A DNA stretch of 64,000 nucleotides from an uncultured Clostridia bacterium (GTDB taxonomy: Bacteria > Bacillota > Clostridia > Christensenellales > Pumilibacteraceae). Below the pieces are notes generated by a model. The model saw only the letters and a program-made list of their open reading frames with translations, did not search any database and was not told where the DNA came from. Below are positions 60,905-64,000 of this stretch, piece after piece. A program made the position numbers and the translations under genes. The stretch covers positions 310,001-374,000 of the forward strand of contig CAMSYM010000001.1 in the NCBI GenBank assembly GCA_947066105.1. Reading direction: 5' to 3'. Position 1 is the stretch's first letter; every line of letters begins with the position of its first letter.

Positions 60905-63474
60905 ATCTCGGTCTTTTCCTTCAAGTCGGACAAAATATCCAGCGCCGCGCGCGGTGTCACTTCGTTTATATCGAGTTCTTTCAGTATGCGGATAACTTCG
61001 TCGTACTTGGACACGTTGTCGAAAAGCGAAAGCTGTCGCACGTCGTTGGCTTTATGCGCTATATCGGCGTTGATCAACTGCTCCAACAACTGTTTTGCGC
61101 GGCTCAAAACCGACTGCGGCAGCCCGGCAAGCGCGGACACTTCGATACCGAAGCTTTTGTTCGCGCTTCCGCGCATTATTTTACGAATGAACTTTATGCC
61201 GCCGTCGCTCTCTTTGGCGGTAAACTTGTAATTTTTAAGTCCGCCTATCGTGCCTTCAAGCTCGGTCAACTCGTGGAAGTGTGTGGAAAACAATACCTTT
61301 GCATCGAGATTTCGAGCGATATGCTCGATGACCGCCCACGCTATGCTCAATCCGTCGTATGTGGACGTTCCGCGTCCTATCTCGTCGAGCAAGATCAGGC
61401 TCGCATGCGTCGCGCTGTCGAGTATTGCGGAAACCTCACTCATTTCCACCATGAAAGTACTTCTGCCAGTAGACAGATCGTCGCTTGCGCCGACGCGCGT
61501 GAAAACCTTGTCCACCAGCCCGATCCGCGCCGCTTTTGCGGGAACGAACGAACCCATATGCGCCATTACGGTTATCAACGCGACTTGACGCATGTAGAGA
61601 CTTTTACCCGCCATGTTCGGACCGGTTATCAACATAATTTTCGATTCGCTACTGTCCATTGCCGTATTGTTAGGAACAAACAACTCGTCGGACGGCAACC
61701 GTTCCGCGACGGGATGTCGACCTTCCGATATGTGTATCTCGCCCGTTGTCGTTATTTCCGGCTTGCCGTATCCGTACAGCTTGGCGACCGTTGCGAGCGA
61801 AACCAAACAGTCGAGCTTGGCGACCGTTTTTCCGACAGCCGTTATGGCTTCGCACTTTTCGCGCAGTTTGGACAACACTTCGGCATACAACTGCTTTTCG
61901 CGTTTTTCGGAAAGGTCCGCGGCGTTAAGCACTTTGAATTCGAGTTCTTTAAGCTCGTCGGTCAAATAACGTTCGGCATTAGCGACCGTCTGTCGGCGTT
62001 GGTAATATTCGGGTACTTGCGATTCGAATTGACGCGGGACTTCGATAAAATACCCGAACAAACGATTATACGATATCCGTAAATTTTTGATCTTGGTAGT
62101 TTCGCGTTCGCGCGCTTCCATTTCCGCAATTATCGCACGCGAATTTTTAACAAGCGTTCGGTACTCGTCGAGCGTTTCGTCGTAACCGCTCTTGATCGTA
62201 TAAGGCTCGTCTTTGGATTCGGTATCGAGCGGCGCAACGGCACGGTCCATCAATTCCGTCAAGTCGTCGAGCGGTCGTATATCGTCGCGTATACGAGCTA
62301 TCAACGGCGTGGCGTGACCGTCGAGCGTTTCCTTTATATCCGGCAACGCGTGCAACGACGAGTTAAGCGCAAGTACGTCCTTGGGCTTGATCTCGCCGAG
62401 CGAAAGGTTTGCGGATATTCTGACGATATCGCGCACATTTGCAAGCGACGTTCTTAACCGCTCGCGCATTATCGTATCGGTATATAGTGCGTCGACCGCG
62501 TCGAGCCGTTCGTCTATCGCGGCTTTGACGCAAAGCGGACGCAATATCCATTTTTGCAACAAACGGTCGCCCATAGGCGTACACGTCTTATTAAGCACGT
62601 CGCGCAACGCAGTGCCGCGCTTGCGCGACTGAGATTCGACGAGTTCGAGCGTTTTTGCGGTGTTCGCATCGATGTCCATATATGTTTCGGACTCGTAATT
62701 TTCCGTCGAACCGATATTTACGTCCTTGCGGAACTGCAAGCTCTGCACGTACGAAACGAGCGCGCCTTCGGCGCACAAGCAAGCGGGAGTCTTGCTCAGT
62801 GCGCGCAACTCGCTCTCGTTTACCATGCCCGTCAAAGTTTGTTTTGCCGTCGTCAAATCGAATTTTGCGTCGTCGTATTGCGACATATTGCAAACCGAAC
62901 CGTACTTGACGGCGGACAACTCGACGCTATCGGCGAGCATTTTGGAATTGCAAATTATCTCTGACGGCTTGATGCGCATCAGTAGATCGTTCAGTTTGAC
63001 CTTGATCGGACACGGTATATAATGGTTGTAAGTTTCGGACGTGGTAATATCCGTCCATACCGCGCCGACGCCGTTGTCGTCGAGATACAACGCCATCAAG
63101 TAGTTATTTTTATCGTCGCTCAAACTGTCGGTATCGGTTATGGTCCCGCCCGTTATGATCCGCGTGACGTTGCGATCGACAATGCCCTTGACGGTCGCGG
63201 GATCTTGCATTTGCTCGCAAACGGCTACTTTGTATCCTTTTTTGAGCAATTTCGTTATGTATGTTTGAACGGCATGATGCGGAACGCCGCACATCGGCGC
63301 GCGTTCTTTCATGCCGCAAGCTCTGCCCGTAAGAGTAAGATCGAGTTCGCGCGACGCGGTTTGCGCGTCCTCGAAAAACATTTCGTAAAAATCGCCGAGC
63401 CGAAACATAAGTATCGTATCGGGATATTCGCTTTTTATCTTTCGGTATTGAACCATCATCGGTGAAAGACCCAT
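60901..63474 (-). CDS. mutS: DNA mismatch repair protein MutS
   Basis: MMVQYRKIKSEYPDTILMFRLGDFYEMFFEDA; Walker A TGPNMAGKSLYMRQVAL; DEIGRGTSTYDGLSIAWA. Confidence 0.98.
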   Translation of the reverse strand: MGLSPMMVQYRKIKSEYPDTILMFRLGDFYEMFFEDAQTASRELDLTLTGRACGMKERAPMCGVPHHAVQTYITKLLKKGYKVAVCEQMQDPATVKGIVDRNVTRIITGGTITDTDSLSDDKNNYLMALYLDDNGVGAVWTDITTSETYNHYIPCPIKVKLNDLLMRIKPSEIICNSKMLADSVELSAVKYGSVCNMSQYDDAKFDLTTAKQTLTGMVNESELRALSKTPACLCAEGALVSYVQSLQFRKDVNIGSTENYESETYMDIDANTAKTLELVESQSRKRGTALRDVLNKTCTPMGDRLLQKWILRPLCVKAAIDERLDAVDALYTDTIMRERLRTSLANVRDIVRISANLSLGEIKPKDVLALNSSLHALPDIKETLDGHATPLIARIRDDIRPLDDLTELMDRAVAPLDTESKDEPYTIKSGYDETLDEYRTLVKNSRAIIAEMEARERETTKIKNLRISYNRLFGYFIEVPRQFESQVPEYYQRRQTVANAERYLTDELKELEFKVLNAADLSEKREKQLYAEVLSKLREKCEAITAVGKTVAKLDCLVSLATVAKLYGYGKPEITTTGEIHISEGRHPVAERLPSDELFVPNNTAMDSSESKIMLITGPNMAGKSLYMRQVALITVMAHMGSFVPAKAARIGLVDKVFTRVGASDDLSTGRSTFMVEMSEVSAILDSATHASLILLDEIGRGTSTYDGLSIAWAVIEHIARNLDAKVLFSTHFHELTELEGTIGGLKNYKFTAKESDGGIKFIRKIMRGSANKSFGIEVSALAGLPQSVLSRAKQLLEQLINADIAHKANDVRQLSLFDNVSKYDEVIRILKELDINEVTPRAALDILSDLKEKTEI

Positions 63475-64000
63475 TATATCGCCTCGCCTTTTAGATTGGC
63501 ATTTACAGCCGATGTAATTTTAACTTGTACAAAATCGCCTACCGTCGCCGTTTCGTTGTCGAAAGTGACCGCCGCGTCGTTTTGCGCCTTGCCGTAGCAC
63601 TTGCTCCCCGTCTTTTCCGCTACAAGCACTTCGCAGGTCTTGCCGACGCTATCGCCCGCTATTGCTTTCGATATCTCGAATTGACGTTTTATCAATCTGT
63701 CGATACGTTCCTGCTTGGTCTTGTAATCGAGTTGCGGCATTTTATCGGCAGGCGTTCCGCTTCTGCGCGAATATATGAACATGAACAGATTGTTGTACTT
63801 TACACGGTCGACAAGATCGAGCGTTTGCATGAAATCGTCTTCCGTTTCGGTCGGAAATCCAACCATTATATCCGAGCTGAGTCCTATATCCGGCACGGCG
63901 GCACGGAACGCGTCTATTTTTCGGAAATATTCGTCGCGCGTATAATGTCTGTTCATTTCCCGCAATATCCTGTCGCTGCCCGACTGCACTGGCAGATGCA
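63474..64000 (-). CDS. miaB: tRNA-2-methylthio-N6-dimethylallyladenosine synthase MiaB, C-terminal part (gene continues past window)
   Basis: LQSGSDRILREMNRHYTRDEYFRKIDAFRAAVPDIGLSSDIMVGFPTETEDDFMQTL; C-terminal TRAM domain; upstream of mutS. Confidence 0.93.
   Translation of the reverse strand, partial: HLPVQSGSDRILREMNRHYTRDEYFRKIDAFRAAVPDIGLSSDIMVGFPTETEDDFMQTLDLVDRVKYNNLFMFIYSRRSGTPADKMPQLDYKTKQERIDRLIKRQFEISKAIAGDSVGKTCEVLVAEKTGSKCYGKAQNDAAVTFDNETATVGDFVQVKITSAVNANLKGEAI

Overview
This window is a gene-dense chromosomal segment from an endospore-forming Firmicute (Clostridia-like), read from gene content: spoIIAA-spoIIAB-sigF, spoVAC-VAD-VAE, yunB, ctsR-mcsA-mcsB-clpC and hrcA-grpE-dnaK-dnaJ. 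About 58 protein genes can be supported. They include an L-rhamnose catabolic operon, an ABC exporter, heat-shock operons, lepA-hemW, ackA, comF, rny, a T-box-controlled pheST, mutS2, a divergent tmcAL/pta pair, prmA-rsmE-mtaB, a class A PBP, a hit-(two small ORFs)-two-component-nifS-thiI cluster, eno, and miaB-mutS-mutL-miaA. I saw no rRNA, tRNA, CRISPR array, transposon or prophage. Most of the window is ordinary housekeeping DNA. The observations most worth checking are: (1) near-total absence of the tetranucleotide GGCC (one occurrence found by manual reading); (2) a G10 homopolymer filling the -35/-10 spacer of a promoter-like sequence upstream of an ABC exporter, which suggests phase variation; (3) two tandem small ORFs resembling receiver-less Spo0A C-terminal domains, in one operon with a two-component system, cysteine desulfurase and ThiI; (4) an HPr-like protein without the His15 region but with the Ser46 motif; (5) a predicted leaderless lepA mRNA. 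All family names are by eye from the translated sequences; no database search was run.
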